Origin: Pseudomonadota bacterium
Lineage (GTDB): Bacteria > Pseudomonadota > Gammaproteobacteria > Steroidobacterales > Steroidobacteraceae
Assembly: GCA_023417315.1 (NCBI GenBank)
Contig: JAEZFW010000057.1
Location: 1-64,000, forward strand
Length of the DNA stretch: 64,000 bases
Direction of reading: 5' to 3'
The position numbers were made by a program, and so were the translations under genes. The notes under the pieces are model-generated. The model ran no database searches. It worked only from the letters and a program-made list of their open reading frames with translations, and was not told where the DNA came from. Positions 16,394 through 25,370 of the stretch are shown in pieces (position 1 is the stretch's first letter; every line of letters starts with the position of its first letter).

Positions 16394-16873
16394 TCATCGC
16401 ACCTGATGCTTCATGACTCGAGACTTCTCGCGTTGCCAGTCCCGATCTTTCGAGGTTGCCCGCTTGTCATGTTCTTTCTTGCCTTTTGCAAGGCCGATGC
16501 GCAGTTTCGCGCGACCACTCTTCCAATACATCTCGAGCGGCACGAGCGTATAGCCGCGACGCTCCACTGCGCCGATCAACCGATTGAGCTCCGCGCGATT
16601 CAATAAAAGCTTGCGCGTACGGATCGGGTCAGGAATGACATGCGTCGACGCTGTTGGCAGAGCAGACACATGCGCGCCAAACAAGAATGCCTCGCCGTTC
16701 TTGATGAAGACGTACGCTTCCTTGAGCTGGGCGCGTCCAGCGCGCAAGCTTTTCACTTCCCACCCTTGAAGCGCCAAGCCGGCTTCATACGTCTCTTCGA
16801 TGAAGTACTCGTGACGAGCCTTCCGGTTTTCGGCGATCGTCGGATTGTCCTCTGCTGACTTTTTCTTGCTCAT
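16394..16873 (-). CDS. smpB: tmRNA-binding protein SmpB
   Basis: Binds the tRNA-like end of tmRNA and places it in the ribosomal A site. From the ATG at 16873 the product has 159 residues, starting MSKKKSAEDNPTIAENRKAR; an ATG at 16885 would add four. The OB-fold core shows the family landmarks: the HEYFIEETYEAGLALQGWEVKSLRAGR stretch in the first 50 residues, and LLLNRAELNRL in the middle. The basic tail AKGKKEHDKRATSKDRDW is the C-terminal segment that probes the empty mRNA channel. It lies directly upstream of ssrA, the usual partnership. Confidence 0.96.
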   Translation of the reverse strand: MSKKKSAEDNPTIAENRKARHEYFIEETYEAGLALQGWEVKSLRAGRAQLKEAYVFIKNGEAFLFGAHVSALPTASTHVIPDPIRTRKLLLNRAELNRLIGAVERRGYTLVPLEMYWKSGRAKLRIGLAKGKKEHDKRATSKDRDWQREKSRVMKHQVR

Positions 16874-16953
16874 AAGCGTTGTCATTGTAGCCGCTAGCCG
16901 AGCCCGCGGCGGGTTCCTTACACTTCACGTCATGAGAGCTCGTTTCTTCGTAC

Positions 16954-17391
16954 ATGCGTGAGCTTGCGCGTAGCGCGCTGGTGCCCTACACACCAGCCCA
17001 GATGTTTGCGCTCGTCGCGGACTTGGAGCGTTATCCTGACTTCGTCCCGTGGGTCACCAAGGCGATCGTGCGCGAACGCGGCGACGATTACGTGATTGGC
17101 GAGCTGGAAATGCATCGCAGCGGCACGCGCGAGGCGTTCACCACCCGTAATACGATGGACGAGCCCCACAGCATCGACATGCAACTGGTGGAGGGACCTT
17201 TCAGGGTGCTCTCGGGGATATGGCTGTTCGAAGACATCGGCGGGCGCGGTTGCAAAGTCAGCTTGCAGATGAAGTTCGAATTCTCCAATCCTGTTGTCGG
17301 TCTTCTACTATCGCGAACATTCGAGAAGAGCTGCAGCGATCTCGTAGATGCATTCGTTGCTCGCGCGCGGAATGTCTATGGAACCGGCTGA
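16954..17391 (+). CDS. ratA: RatA / SRPBCC-family ribosome-associated protein
   Basis: A 145-residue START-like (polyketide cyclase/dehydrase) domain protein. E. coli RatA was reported to bind 50S subunits and hinder 70S assembly, and homologues (COQ10-like) bind ubiquinone, so the real role is debated. Family marks are the start RSALVPYTPAQMFALVADLERYPDFVPW and the pattern GPFRVLSGIWLF with the end SCSDLVDAFVARA. It is divergent from smpB and overlaps rnfH at its 3' end, the usual ratA-rnfH pair. Confidence 0.92.
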   Translation: MRELARSALVPYTPAQMFALVADLERYPDFVPWVTKAIVRERGDDYVIGELEMHRSGTREAFTTRNTMDEPHSIDMQLVEGPFRVLSGIWLFEDIGGRGCKVSLQMKFEFSNPVVGLLLSRTFEKSCSDLVDAFVARARNVYGTG

Positions 17392-17686
17392 CCGGATTGC
17401 GGTAAGCGCGGTCTTTGCGCTCCCCGAGCGGCAAGTGGTCGTGAGGCTCCTAGTGCGACAAGGCGCGACTGTCGCCGATGTGGTGGCGGCTTCAGGGCTA
17501 CAGCGCCGATTTCCCGAGATCTCTGATTCGCCCAATTGCGCGGTGTTCGGCCGTGCAGTGACTCTCGATCACATCGTGCGCGCCGGCGATCGCGTCGAGG
17601 TACTGCGTCCCTTGCTTGTCGATCCGAAAGAAGGACGAAGAAGAGCCGCCGCGGCAGGGCGCGGCAGGGGACCTATTCGGAGCTGA
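17372..17686 (+). CDS. rnfH: RnfH/UPF0125 ubiquitin-fold protein
   Basis: Small beta-grasp protein of the RnfH (YfjF/RatB) family, function not settled. From the ATG at 17372 it has 104 residues; an ATG at 17378 removes two. The core reads RIAVSAVFALPERQ, TVADVVAASGLQRRFPEI and GDRVEVLRPLLVDPKEGRRRAA, which matches the family closely. It overlaps the end of ratA by 14-20 bases, so it is translated from the same message. Its 3' end overlaps the convergent bamE by 14 bases. Confidence 0.9.
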   Translation: MSMEPADRIAVSAVFALPERQVVVRLLVRQGATVADVVAASGLQRRFPEISDSPNCAVFGRAVTLDHIVRAGDRVEVLRPLLVDPKEGRRRAAAAGRGRGPIRS

Positions 17687-18104
17687 CGGGCTGACCGCCG
17701 ATAGTGGCTTGCTCTGTCGGCGCGGGATCGGACTCTTCAGAAGCAGGCACACTGGAAGCGTTGCCAGTTCCGAGCCGTTCGATGCGGGCCACCTTGTCCT
17801 GATCATCGAAGTGCACGATGAAATGCTGTCGTAAGGGATCGGACATTTGCTTCGTCTTCAGGAAATAATAGTAATCCCAGCGCAACTGATGGAATGGGTC
17901 CGCGATCATGGGCGTTCCGAGTAACGCGCGCACTTGCACGCGCGTCATGCCCGTCGTCACGCGATCGATATCCTTGGGCTCCAAAAAATTACCCTGCTGA
18001 ATCGGGATTCGATGGACGCAGCCGCTGACCGTTACGACGACGCAGAGGGTGAATAGTAGCGTTGCGACTGAATTGAGCGAGTGTCGTGAGCTGAATAAGG
18101 TCAT
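17673..18104 (-). CDS. bamE: Outer-membrane assembly lipoprotein BamE
   Basis: Lipoprotein subunit of the BAM complex that inserts beta-barrels in the outer membrane (also called SmpA or OmlA). From the ATG at 18104 the product has 143 residues with a signal peptide and the lipobox VSGC (Cys29). The motif IQQGNFLEPKDIDRVTTGMT is the BamE hallmark and is followed by QVRALLGTPMIADPF and WDYYYFL. The Ser/Pro/Glu-rich tail is variable in the family. It is divergent from fur, the omlA-fur arrangement known from xanthomonads and pseudomonads. Confidence 0.95.
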   Translation of the reverse strand: MTLFSSRHSLNSVATLLFTLCVVVTVSGCVHRIPIQQGNFLEPKDIDRVTTGMTRVQVRALLGTPMIADPFHQLRWDYYYFLKTKQMSDPLRQHFIVHFDDQDKVARIERLGTGNASSVPASEESDPAPTEQATIGGQPVSSE

Positions 18105-18250
18105 GATCGTGTCGAGTGCAAACGGTTGTAGTGAGCTGACCAGCGACTTATTAGAGGTGGTCAAGTTCCGCCGCCGTGCGTGATAATGGTCGCGCATCAT
18201 ACTCAAAAGCCGCCGGTGGAGCAGTTCCGGCGCAACGGGGGTGGTCCGAT

Positions 18251-18703
18251 ATGAAACCGGTTGAGACCGACGATCTACGCAAAGCGGGCCTCAAGGTCAC
18301 GTTACCCCGTCTCAAGATCCTGGAGATATTGGGCACCGCAACGCCGCGCCACATGAGTGCGGAGGACATCTACAAGCACCTCCTCGAATCGCACGAGGAC
18401 ATTGGACTTGCAACCGTCTACAGAGTTCTCACTCAATTCGAAGCCGCCGGCCTCGTCAGCCGCCATCATTTCGAGGGCACCACCGCCGTGTTCGAGCTCA
18501 ACGAGGGTGAGCACCACGACCATATAGTGTGTCTCGATTGTGGAAAGGTCGAGGAATTCATGGACGCCGGCATCGAAGAGCGGCAGCGGGCGGTAGCGAA
18601 CAAGCTGCAATTCGAGATCAAGGACCACTCCATGATCCTGTATGGACGCTGCAAACGTCCGAATTGTCCTTCGCGCGAGCAACATACGCGCCGTCGCGCC
18701 TAA
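18251..18703 (+). CDS. fur: Ferric uptake regulator Fur
   Basis: Iron-responsive repressor. From the ATG at 18251 the protein has 150 residues: a winged helix (KVTLPRLKILEIL, DIGLATVYRVLTQFE) and a metal-binding dimer domain with EHHDHIVCLDC (His88, His89, His91, Cys94, Cys97) and a second pair CKRPNC (Cys134, Cys139). The Cys94/Cys97 structural zinc site and the HHDH regulatory site are intact. The 146-base spacer shared with bamE contains a GATAATG stretch at 18182, but no convincing 19-base Fur box, so autoregulation is not shown. It is convergent with recN, six bases apart. Confidence 0.96.
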   Translation: MKPVETDDLRKAGLKVTLPRLKILEILGTATPRHMSAEDIYKHLLESHEDIGLATVYRVLTQFEAAGLVSRHHFEGTTAVFELNEGEHHDHIVCLDCGKVEEFMDAGIEERQRAVANKLQFEIKDHSMILYGRCKRPNCPSREQHTRRRA

Positions 18704-18709
18704 GACTCG

Positions 18710-20407
18710 CTACTTCCTCGCGGATTTTTTCGGGCCCGTGGCAGGTGGCCGCAGCATTTCCGCTGCGTGCTCGCGTGCTTTTGAGGTCACATCCACCCCA
18801 CCCAGCATGCGGGCGATCTCTTCGACCCGCTCCTGTCGCGTGAGCGTGTGAAGCATCGTCCGTGTCGTCTTGCCGTCGGTCATCTTGGCTACGCGAACGT
18901 GCGCGTGCGCTTGGCTTGCGACTTGAGGCAGGTGCGTAACGCAAAGCACTTGCGTGCGATCGCCGAGCGCGCGCAGTTGTCGGCCCACGATCTCCGCAAC
19001 CGCACCGCCGACACCAGCGTCGACCTCGTCGAACACGAGACAGGGGAGGGACGCGTCTTGAACGGTCGCCACCTGAATCGCAAGGCTGATACGAGAGAGC
19101 TCGCCGCCGGACGCCACTTTCGCGAGCGGCTTTGGAGGTTGCCCCGGGTTGGCACTCACCAGGAATTCGACCTCGTCGGCGCCATTGGCATTGACAGCGT
19201 CCGCCTCCAGCGCCCGCACCTCAATCTGCAATACACCGCCTGGCATGCCTAGCGTCTGCATGAGCGAGGTGATGCGCTCCGACAGAACCCTAGCGGCTTT
19301 CTTTCGGGCCGCAGACAGTTTCGAACATCGTTCACGGAAGTGCTGCTCCGCTTGCGCCAACGATTTTTCGATCGCATCGATGGACGCTTCGAGTCCCTCG
19401 AGACGACTGAGCTCCACGCGCAGCTCCCGTTGCAGATCTATCAAGCTCACTAGATCGACACGATGCTTTCGCGCGACTGACTCGGCCGCAGCGAGACGTT
19501 GCTCGACCCATTCCTGTCGCAGCGGATCTGCATCCAAATCGGATTCGTAGCGCTCGAGGGCTTCCACTCCTTCCCGTAGCGCGATCAAGCTCTCATCGAT
19601 CGAGCGCGCGATCTCGGCGAATCGCGGATCGAGCTCTTGCATAGTTCGCGCCACGGTGAGCGCGCGGCCGAGTGCATGCTCCGCGTTGAGATCTTCGGCT
19701 TCACGCAGGAGCTGAACGATCTCGCGCGCACCCGAACCTAACCGTCCACGTTGCGACAATCTCTGGCGCTCCGCGCTCAGATCTTCGATCTCGCCTTGCT
19801 TCAGGTCCAACGCATCGAGCTCGCTCACGTGATAGCGCAGCAGCTCGAGCCTTGCCTCACGATCCGAGATCGACGCGCGAGCGCGTTCGTATTCGGCGCG
19901 CAGCTCAGATACTGTCGACCATTGCAGTCGCACGGCATCGACCAGTGGAGCGTAGCCGCCCGCGCGGTCCAGCAGCTCGCGTTGCGCCGGGCGGCGCACG
20001 AGCGACTGATATTCCATCTGGCCATGCACATCGACGAGCGTCTCGCCCAACTGACGCAGCGCTTGAATGGGCATTGCCTGACCGTTCACGTAGGCCCGGC
20101 TGCGGCCATCCGTATTGATGACGCGCCGAAGCAGACATTCACCGTCATGTTCGATCGCTTGTTCTGCCAACCATTCGATCGCATTGGGAATCGACTCGAC
20201 TGTGAAAGTGGCGGAGACCTCCGCACGTTCTGCGCCATGACGAACCACCTCGGCGCCGGCGCGACCTCCCGTCGCAAGGAGCAAGGCATCGACGAGGATG
20301 GATTTACCGGCACCGGTCTCGCCGGTGAGGACAGTGAGCCCGCGATCGAGCTCGAGCTCTATGGCATCTATGATCGCGAAATCGCGGATCTGGATATGGG
20401 TCAGCAC
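18710..20407 (-). CDS. recN: DNA repair protein RecN
   Basis: SMC-like ATPase that acts early in double-strand break repair. The 565-residue protein has the N-terminal Walker A GETGAGKS (residues 29-36) in MLTHIQIRDFAIIDAIELEL, a long coiled-coil middle (about 160-370), and the C-terminal ABC part with ASGGELSRISLAIQ and Walker B VFDEVDAGVGG. The length matches the family. The gene begins three bases after the nadK stop, so the two are cotranscribed, as in E. coli. In E. coli this unit is strongly SOS-induced; I see no CTG-N10-CAG box close to either gene here. Confidence 0.96.
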   Translation of the reverse strand: MLTHIQIRDFAIIDAIELELDRGLTVLTGETGAGKSILVDALLLATGGRAGAEVVRHGAERAEVSATFTVESIPNAIEWLAEQAIEHDGECLLRRVINTDGRSRAYVNGQAMPIQALRQLGETLVDVHGQMEYQSLVRRPAQRELLDRAGGYAPLVDAVRLQWSTVSELRAEYERARASISDREARLELLRYHVSELDALDLKQGEIEDLSAERQRLSQRGRLGSGAREIVQLLREAEDLNAEHALGRALTVARTMQELDPRFAEIARSIDESLIALREGVEALERYESDLDADPLRQEWVEQRLAAAESVARKHRVDLVSLIDLQRELRVELSRLEGLEASIDAIEKSLAQAEQHFRERCSKLSAARKKAARVLSERITSLMQTLGMPGGVLQIEVRALEADAVNANGADEVEFLVSANPGQPPKPLAKVASGGELSRISLAIQVATVQDASLPCLVFDEVDAGVGGAVAEIVGRQLRALGDRTQVLCVTHLPQVASQAHAHVRVAKMTDGKTTRTMLHTLTRQERVEEIARMLGGVDVTSKAREHAAEMLRPPATGPKKSARK

Positions 20408-20410
20408 GCG

Positions 20411-21322
20411 TCAGTCCACTGTCTGCGGCTCGGTCCCGCGATCCCCGCGTCCCCATCGCAGCTTCGATCGCAAGATCCGGTAGTAATCATGGTCGCGCGG
20501 ATGAAGCAATGTGACATGCGCCTCCGCAGGCGTCACGATCAAGCGGTCTCCGGGCGCCAATTCGCCGATCGTCACGCCATCACAAGTGACTTGCGCTTGT
20601 GTATCCGGTCGCTCGATCAACCGGATCTCGATGGTAGAGCTGCTGCGCACCACAATTGGCCGATCCGATAACGTGTGCGGGCAAATCGGAGCGAGTACCA
20701 ACGCCTCGAGCTCGGGATAGAGGATCGGCCCGCCGCAGGAGAGCGCGTACGCCGTCGAACCTGTGGCGGTCGCGACGACCACACCATCGCCGCCGTGCGT
20801 ATTCACATAGCGTCCATCGATCCAGGTTTCGAAGTCGAGCATGCGCCCGGTTTGCCACTTCATGAGCACGACATCGTTCAACGCATGACACGTTCGGTCT
20901 GGCCGGCCGTTACTTACGAGTCGTGCCTGGAGCATCGCCCGATGATCACGCACATACTGACCTTCGAGCACTTCATCCAATCGTTGGCGTAAGTCCGCAG
21001 GACCGATGTCAGCTAGGAACCCGAGCCGCCCCCGATTCACACCGAGGACCGGGAGTCCGCACGGAGATGCCAGCCGTGCAGCGTGGAGCATCGTTCCGTC
21101 GCCCCCCACTGCCACCATCAAATCGACATGAGCGGCCAGCTCTGGCTCAGATGCGCGTTCTACCTTCGCGTCGAAGCTCATCGTACTTGCGCTGTCGACC
21201 CAGACCTCCCGCCCGCGCAGCGACAGGTGCGCTGCGAGCGCGCGCAATGAATCCACGACTCGGCTATCCCGATCGTTCCCGATCAACGCGATTCGTTCGA
21301 ATAGTCTGACGGCTGATGACAT
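20411..21322 (-). CDS. nadK: NAD kinase
   Basis: Phosphorylates NAD to NADP. From the ATG at 21322 the protein has 303 residues. It shows the catalytic GGDGT motif (LMVAVGGDGTMLHAA), VLGVNRGRLGFLADI, the second motif ALNDVVLMK (Asp where E. coli has Glu, common in pseudomonads) and the glycine-rich DGVVVATATGSTAYALSCGG. An extension from a TTG or ATG upstream (as far as 21430) adds Arg-rich sequence without family match. It is upstream of recN and divergent from hrcA. The 238-base spacer to hrcA carries a perfect TTGACA at 21465 in the hrcA direction, with only a weak -10 after it. Confidence 0.94.
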   Translation of the reverse strand: MSSAVRLFERIALIGNDRDSRVVDSLRALAAHLSLRGREVWVDSASTMSFDAKVERASEPELAAHVDLMVAVGGDGTMLHAARLASPCGLPVLGVNRGRLGFLADIGPADLRQRLDEVLEGQYVRDHRAMLQARLVSNGRPDRTCHALNDVVLMKWQTGRMLDFETWIDGRYVNTHGGDGVVVATATGSTAYALSCGGPILYPELEALVLAPICPHTLSDRPIVVRSSSTIEIRLIERPDTQAQVTCDGVTIGELAPGDRLIVTPAEAHVTLLHPRDHDYYRILRSKLRWGRGDRGTEPQTVD

Positions 21323-21560
21323 GGAACGGGTTTTTAGCATGTTGAGAAGCGGGGCGGGGAACCTAATATTGAGTCGTAGGCGAGAGTCCGTCATTCGGGA
21401 ACGAGCAAGATAGGAGCGAATCCTCGACATCCTTCATCGAGCGAGGGCCCAAAGCGGTTGCTTGACAGTCCCGTGCGCCATGTTAGCTTCCTCGCCGTGC
21501 CATAGAGGATCGGAAAACGCTTGCGCCACATGGGTTTGAGATGCACCTCGAGTCGGTTGG

Positions 21561-22646
21561 TTGAGTGAGAAAGCAGACGTGGTCGCGAACTTCGATACGA
21601 CTGAAGAAGCCTTGAGCGAGCGAGCGCAACAGCTCCTCAAGCTCTTGGTCGAGCACTACATCCGAGACGGTCAACCCGTCGGCTCACGAACGTTATCGCG
21701 CGACTTGGGGCTCAAGCTCAGCGCCGCCACGATTCGCAACGTTATGGCAGATCTGGAGGAGCTCGGTTTCGTCTCCTCACCGCATACCTCCGCGGGACGC
21801 GTACCCACCGATAAGGGGTATCGCTTTTTCGTCGACACGCTGCTCAAGTTTCAACCGCTCGAGCATGACAAGATCGCGGCGATCCAAAGCCGCTTGGTCG
21901 AGCATGCCGACGACCCGAAAGCGCTCGTAGCAGCAGCCTCACAGTTGCTTTCGAACGTGACCCGCCTTGCGGGGGTCGTCACGCTGCCGCGCCAAAGTCA
22001 TGCGGCCCTCAGCCAGATCGAATTCGTACCGCTCTCAGATAACCGAGTACTTGTCGTACTCGTCGTCAATGGACGCGAGGTCCAGAACCGGATCCTTCAG
22101 CTCGACAGGTACTACAGCGCCGATGAGCTGCGCCGCGCCTCGAACTACCTCAATCATCAATTCGCGGGCAAGGAGCTCAACGCCGTTCGTGAGCACCTGC
22201 TCACCCAGCTCAAGGAGACGCGCGAACATCTCAATCAGATGATGATGGACGCGATCAGGCTTGCGCAGCAGGCGGTCGGCCCCGCGGCGGGCACGGACCG
22301 CATGGAATACGTCATCGCTGGGGAAACCAATCTAATGGGATTCGCGGAGCTCTCGAACGTGGAAAAGCTCCGCCGCTTGTTCGAAGCGTTCACCCAGCAG
22401 CGCGATATCCTGCACCTGCTCGATCTGAGCTTGAAGGCCGAGGGTGTCCAAATCTTCATCGGGCAGGAGTCCGGCTACACGATCCTGGATGACTGCAGCA
22501 TCGTCACCGCGCCGTATACGCTTGATAGAGAAGTCGTCGGCGTGCTCGGCGTCATCGGTCCGACCCGGATGGCGTACGAGCGGGTCATCCCGATCGTGGA
22601 TATCACCGCCAAGCTCCTTGGCGCCGCCTTGAATTCCCGGTCCTAG
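21561..22646 (+). CDS. hrcA: Heat-inducible transcription repressor HrcA
   Basis: Represses chaperone operons by binding CIRCE elements, with activity maintained by GroEL. The 361-residue product has an N-terminal winged helix (LSERAQQLLKLLVEHYIRDG and SAATIRNVMADLEELGFVSSPHTSAGRVPTDKGYRFFVD), a central GAF-like region and the C-terminal signature GVLGVIGPTRMAYERVIPIVD. The start is a TTG without a clear ribosome site; an in-frame GTG at 21579 is the alternative. It heads hrcA-grpE-dnaK-dnaJ. I could not find a CIRCE palindrome before hrcA, grpE, dnaK or dnaJ, so its targets are probably elsewhere (groESL is the usual one). Confidence 0.94.
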   Translation: MSEKADVVANFDTTEEALSERAQQLLKLLVEHYIRDGQPVGSRTLSRDLGLKLSAATIRNVMADLEELGFVSSPHTSAGRVPTDKGYRFFVDTLLKFQPLEHDKIAAIQSRLVEHADDPKALVAAASQLLSNVTRLAGVVTLPRQSHAALSQIEFVPLSDNRVLVVLVVNGREVQNRILQLDRYYSADELRRASNYLNHQFAGKELNAVREHLLTQLKETREHLNQMMMDAIRLAQQAVGPAAGTDRMEYVIAGETNLMGFAELSNVEKLRRLFEAFTQQRDILHLLDLSLKAEGVQIFIGQESGYTILDDCSIVTAPYTLDREVVGVLGVIGPTRMAYERVIPIVDITAKLLGAALNSRS

Positions 22647-22724
22647 GCCGCACCTCCCCAGAAAATCTGGCTGGCCCTCGGCCAAGGCCCCCTATTGCTT
22701 TTGCATCATGGAGTTTCCGTCACA

Positions 22725-23261
22725 ATGAGCATGTCGAAAGAGCAAGACGTGTCGGTAGATCAGCAAACGGTTCATGAAGGGCAGTCTCCAGAGCAGCAGG
22801 ACGCCGAGTCATTGCGTCTTGCGCTCGAGTCCGCCGAAGCACGCGCTCTCGAGAGTCGGGATCTGTACCTGCGAGCGCTTGCCGAGTTGGAGAACGTGCG
22901 CAAGCGTGCGGCGCGCGATATCGAACAGGCCCACAAGTACGCGCTTGAGCGCTTTGCGAACGACCTCATTGGCGTCAAAGACGGTCTGGAGCTCGGGCTG
23001 GTCGCGGATGCGAATGTGGAAGCACTCCGCAGCGGCACTGAAACGACACTCAAACTGCTTGCGAAGGCATTCGAGAACGCCGGACTGGTGGAGATCGACC
23101 CACAAGGGGAGCCGTTCAACCCGGAGCTTCACGAGGCCATGGTCGCTCAACCCTCGGCCGAGCACGTGCCGAATACCGTGATGCAGGTCATTCAGAAGGG
23201 TTATCAACTCAACGGTCGGCTCCTTCGCCCGGCGCGTGTGATCGTCGCCAAAGAACCCTGA
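22725..23261 (+). CDS. grpE: Nucleotide exchange factor GrpE
   Basis: Releases ADP from DnaK and acts as a thermosensor. From the ATG at 22725 the protein has 178 residues. A long N-terminal helix (about 30-100; LYLRALAELENVRKRAARDI) leads to a beta domain with FNPELHEAMVAQPSAEHVPNTVMQVIQKGYQLNGRLLRPARVIV, the textbook GrpE ending. An upstream TTG in the same frame is unlikely. It lies 78 bases after hrcA in a spacer containing GC-rich short hairpins (CCAGA-AAA-TCTGG near 22659), with no evident terminator. Confidence 0.95.
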   Translation: MSMSKEQDVSVDQQTVHEGQSPEQQDAESLRLALESAEARALESRDLYLRALAELENVRKRAARDIEQAHKYALERFANDLIGVKDGLELGLVADANVEALRSGTETTLKLLAKAFENAGLVEIDPQGEPFNPELHEAMVAQPSAEHVPNTVMQVIQKGYQLNGRLLRPARVIVAKEP

Positions 23262-23322
23262 GGTACGCCGCCTCGGCTTGCAATGGGTATGCCGCGGCGC
23301 GGCCGAGGGCGATGACGAGATA

Positions 23323-23350
23323 CTTGAAACACTCTTACCTATCCGCATAA
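23323..23350 (+). promoter_or_regulatory. Sigma-32 heat-shock promoter of dnaK
   Basis: CTTGAAA (23323-23329), an exact sigma-32 -35, is followed after 13 bases by CCGCATAA (23343-23350), a near match to CCCCATNT. The start would fall near 23357, leaving a leader of about 70 bases before the dnaK ATG at 23428. It gives dnaK-dnaJ their own heat control, separate from hrcA-grpE. Confidence 0.8.
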
Positions 23351-23427
23351 AGACCGGCAGTTGACCGCTTAATGCGTTCTCTCAATCTTCAATCTGGCAG
23401 TTTTCGAGTCTTAAGGAGTTACAGGCC

Positions 23428-25359
23428 ATGAGCAAAGTGATCGGCATCGATCTCGGCACGACGAACTCGTGTGTCGCGATCATGGAGGGCGGCAAATCGC
23501 GCGTCATCGAGAACAGTGAAGGCGACCGTACGACCCCGTCGATCGTCGCGTTCACAAAGGATGATGAGGTGCTGGTTGGCCAATCGGCCAAGCGTCAGGC
23601 GGTCACGAATCCTCAGAACACGCTGTTCGCCGTCAAGCGCTTGATCGGCCGTCGCTTCCAAGACGACGTCGTTCAGAAGGACGTCGGCATGGTGCCGTAC
23701 AAGATCGTGAAAGCCGATAACGGCGATGCCTGGGTCGAAGCTCAAGGCAAGAAGATGGCGCCGCCCGAGATCTCGGCGCGCGTGCTCATGAAGATGAAGA
23801 AGACTGCCGAAGATTTCCTGGGTGAGCCCGTTACAGAGGCGGTCATTACCGTTCCTGCGTACTTCAACGACTCGCAGCGTCAAGCGACGAAAGACGCCGG
23901 TCGTATCGCTGGCCTCAACGTCAAGCGCATCATCAACGAGCCGACGGCAGCGGCGCTCGCGTACGGGCTCGACAAGCAGGGTGGCGATCGCAAGATTGCC
24001 GTCTACGACTTGGGTGGCGGTACGTTCGACGTGTCGATCATCGAAGTGGCCGACGTCGATGGCGAACGGCAGTTCGAAGTGCTTGCAACAAATGGCGATA
24101 CGTTCCTCGGCGGCGAAGATTTCGACAAGCGCATCATCGATTACCTCGGCGAGGAGTTTAAGAAGGAGAGCGGTGTCGATGTTCGACGCGATCCGCTCGC
24201 CATGCAGCGCTTGAAGGAAGCGGCCGAGAAGGCAAAGATCGAGCTGTCCTCGAGCCAGCAGACCGAGATCAACCTGCCGTACATCACGGCCGACGCCTCG
24301 GGTCCGAAGCATCTCAACATCAAGCTCACTCGCGCGAAGCTGGAGTCGCTCGTCGAGGATCTCGTTCAAAGGACGATCGAACCCTGCCGTACAGCGCTGC
24401 GCGATGCGGGGTTGTCGATCAAGGAGATCTCCGAGGTCATCCTAGTCGGCGGTCAGACTCGCATGCCGCTCGTGCAGAAGGCCGTCAAAGACTTCTTCGG
24501 CCAGGAGCCGCGTAAAGACGTCAACCCGGACGAGGCAGTCGCCGTGGGTGCTGCGATTCAAGGCGGCGTGCTCTCAGGTGAAGTCAAGGACGTGCTGCTT
24601 CTCGACGTCACCCCGCTGTCGCTCGGTATCGAGACGCTTGGCGGTGTCATGACGAAGCTGATCGAGAAGAACACCACGATCCCGACGAAGGCGACACAAA
24701 CGTTTTCGACTGCGGACGACAATCAAGGCGCCGTGACCATTCACGTGCTCCAAGGTGAGCGTCAGCGCGCCGCCGATAACAAGTCGCTTGGACAGTTCAA
24801 CTTGGAGGGTATTCCGCCGGCTCCGCGGGGCATGCCGCAGATCGAGGTCACGTTCGATATCGACGCCAACGGCATCATGAACGTATCGGCTCGCGACAAA
24901 GCCACCGGCAAGGAGCAGAAGATCGTCATCAAGGCCTCGAGCGGCTTGAACGAGGACGAGATCAAGCGGATGGTCAAGGATGCCGAGGCGCACGCGGAAG
25001 AGGACCGCAAGTTCCGCGAGCTCGTCGAGACGCGCAACAAGGCCGATGCGCTGGTTCACTCGAGCGAGAAAGCGCTGAAGGATTTGGGCGAAAAAGTCTC
25101 TCCGAGCGATCGAGCGAACATCGAGTCCGCGATCTCCGATCTCAAGCGCGCGCTGGGTGGCGATGACAAAGATGTCATCGAGACGAAGGCGAACGCACTG
25201 GCTCAGGCTTCAGCAGCGCTCGCGCAGCAGGCGTACTCGCAGCAGGGTGGCACTGGTCCAGAAGCGACCGGCAGCTCGGCTGGCGGCGGTCAAGCCGGAA
25301 AGGATGACGTCCTCGATGCGGAGTTCGAGGAAGTGAACGACAAGAAGAAGGGCGCGTGA
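23428..25359 (+). CDS. dnaK: Chaperone DnaK (Hsp70)
   Basis: ATP-driven folding chaperone working with DnaJ and GrpE. The 643-residue protein begins MSKVIGIDLGTTNSCVAIME. It has the ATPase landmarks AVITVPAYFNDSQRQATKDAG, IINEPTAAALAYGLD and VYDLGGGTFDVSI, the linker DVLLLDVTPLSLGIETLGGV, and the substrate-binding domain with the helical lid. It ends with the acidic tail DDVLDAEFEEVND. Translation starts 11 bases after an AAGGAG site. At the stop codon the sequence AAGGGCGC-gtga-GCGCCCTT (25348-25367) forms a perfect hairpin with no T-run. Confidence 0.98.
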   Translation: MSKVIGIDLGTTNSCVAIMEGGKSRVIENSEGDRTTPSIVAFTKDDEVLVGQSAKRQAVTNPQNTLFAVKRLIGRRFQDDVVQKDVGMVPYKIVKADNGDAWVEAQGKKMAPPEISARVLMKMKKTAEDFLGEPVTEAVITVPAYFNDSQRQATKDAGRIAGLNVKRIINEPTAAALAYGLDKQGGDRKIAVYDLGGGTFDVSIIEVADVDGERQFEVLATNGDTFLGGEDFDKRIIDYLGEEFKKESGVDVRRDPLAMQRLKEAAEKAKIELSSSQQTEINLPYITADASGPKHLNIKLTRAKLESLVEDLVQRTIEPCRTALRDAGLSIKEISEVILVGGQTRMPLVQKAVKDFFGQEPRKDVNPDEAVAVGAAIQGGVLSGEVKDVLLLDVTPLSLGIETLGGVMTKLIEKNTTIPTKATQTFSTADDNQGAVTIHVLQGERQRAADNKSLGQFNLEGIPPAPRGMPQIEVTFDIDANGIMNVSARDKATGKEQKIVIKASSGLNEDEIKRMVKDAEAHAEEDRKFRELVETRNKADALVHSSEKALKDLGEKVSPSDRANIESAISDLKRALGGDDKDVIETKANALAQASAALAQQAYSQQGGTGPEATGSSAGGGQAGKDDVLDAEFEEVNDKKKGA

Positions 25360-25370
25360 GCGCCCTTCCC

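Noticed and set aside
18182..18200. Possible Fur box GATAATG... before fur
   Set aside because: Only about half of the 19-base consensus matches and the right half-site is poor.
19751..20671. 306-codon plus-strand frame opposite recN and nadK
   Set aside because: Spans the boundary of two real genes on the other strand; typical antisense shadow of GC-rich coding sequence.
21440..21560. CIRCE or sigma-32 promoter before hrcA
   Set aside because: CTTGACA is followed by CGCCATGT after only 8 bases, too short for sigma-32, and no CIRCE palindrome is present.
23419..24369. 316-codon minus-strand frame opposite dnaK
   Set aside because: Antisense of a highly conserved gene; such long antisense frames opposite dnaK are a known annotation artefact.
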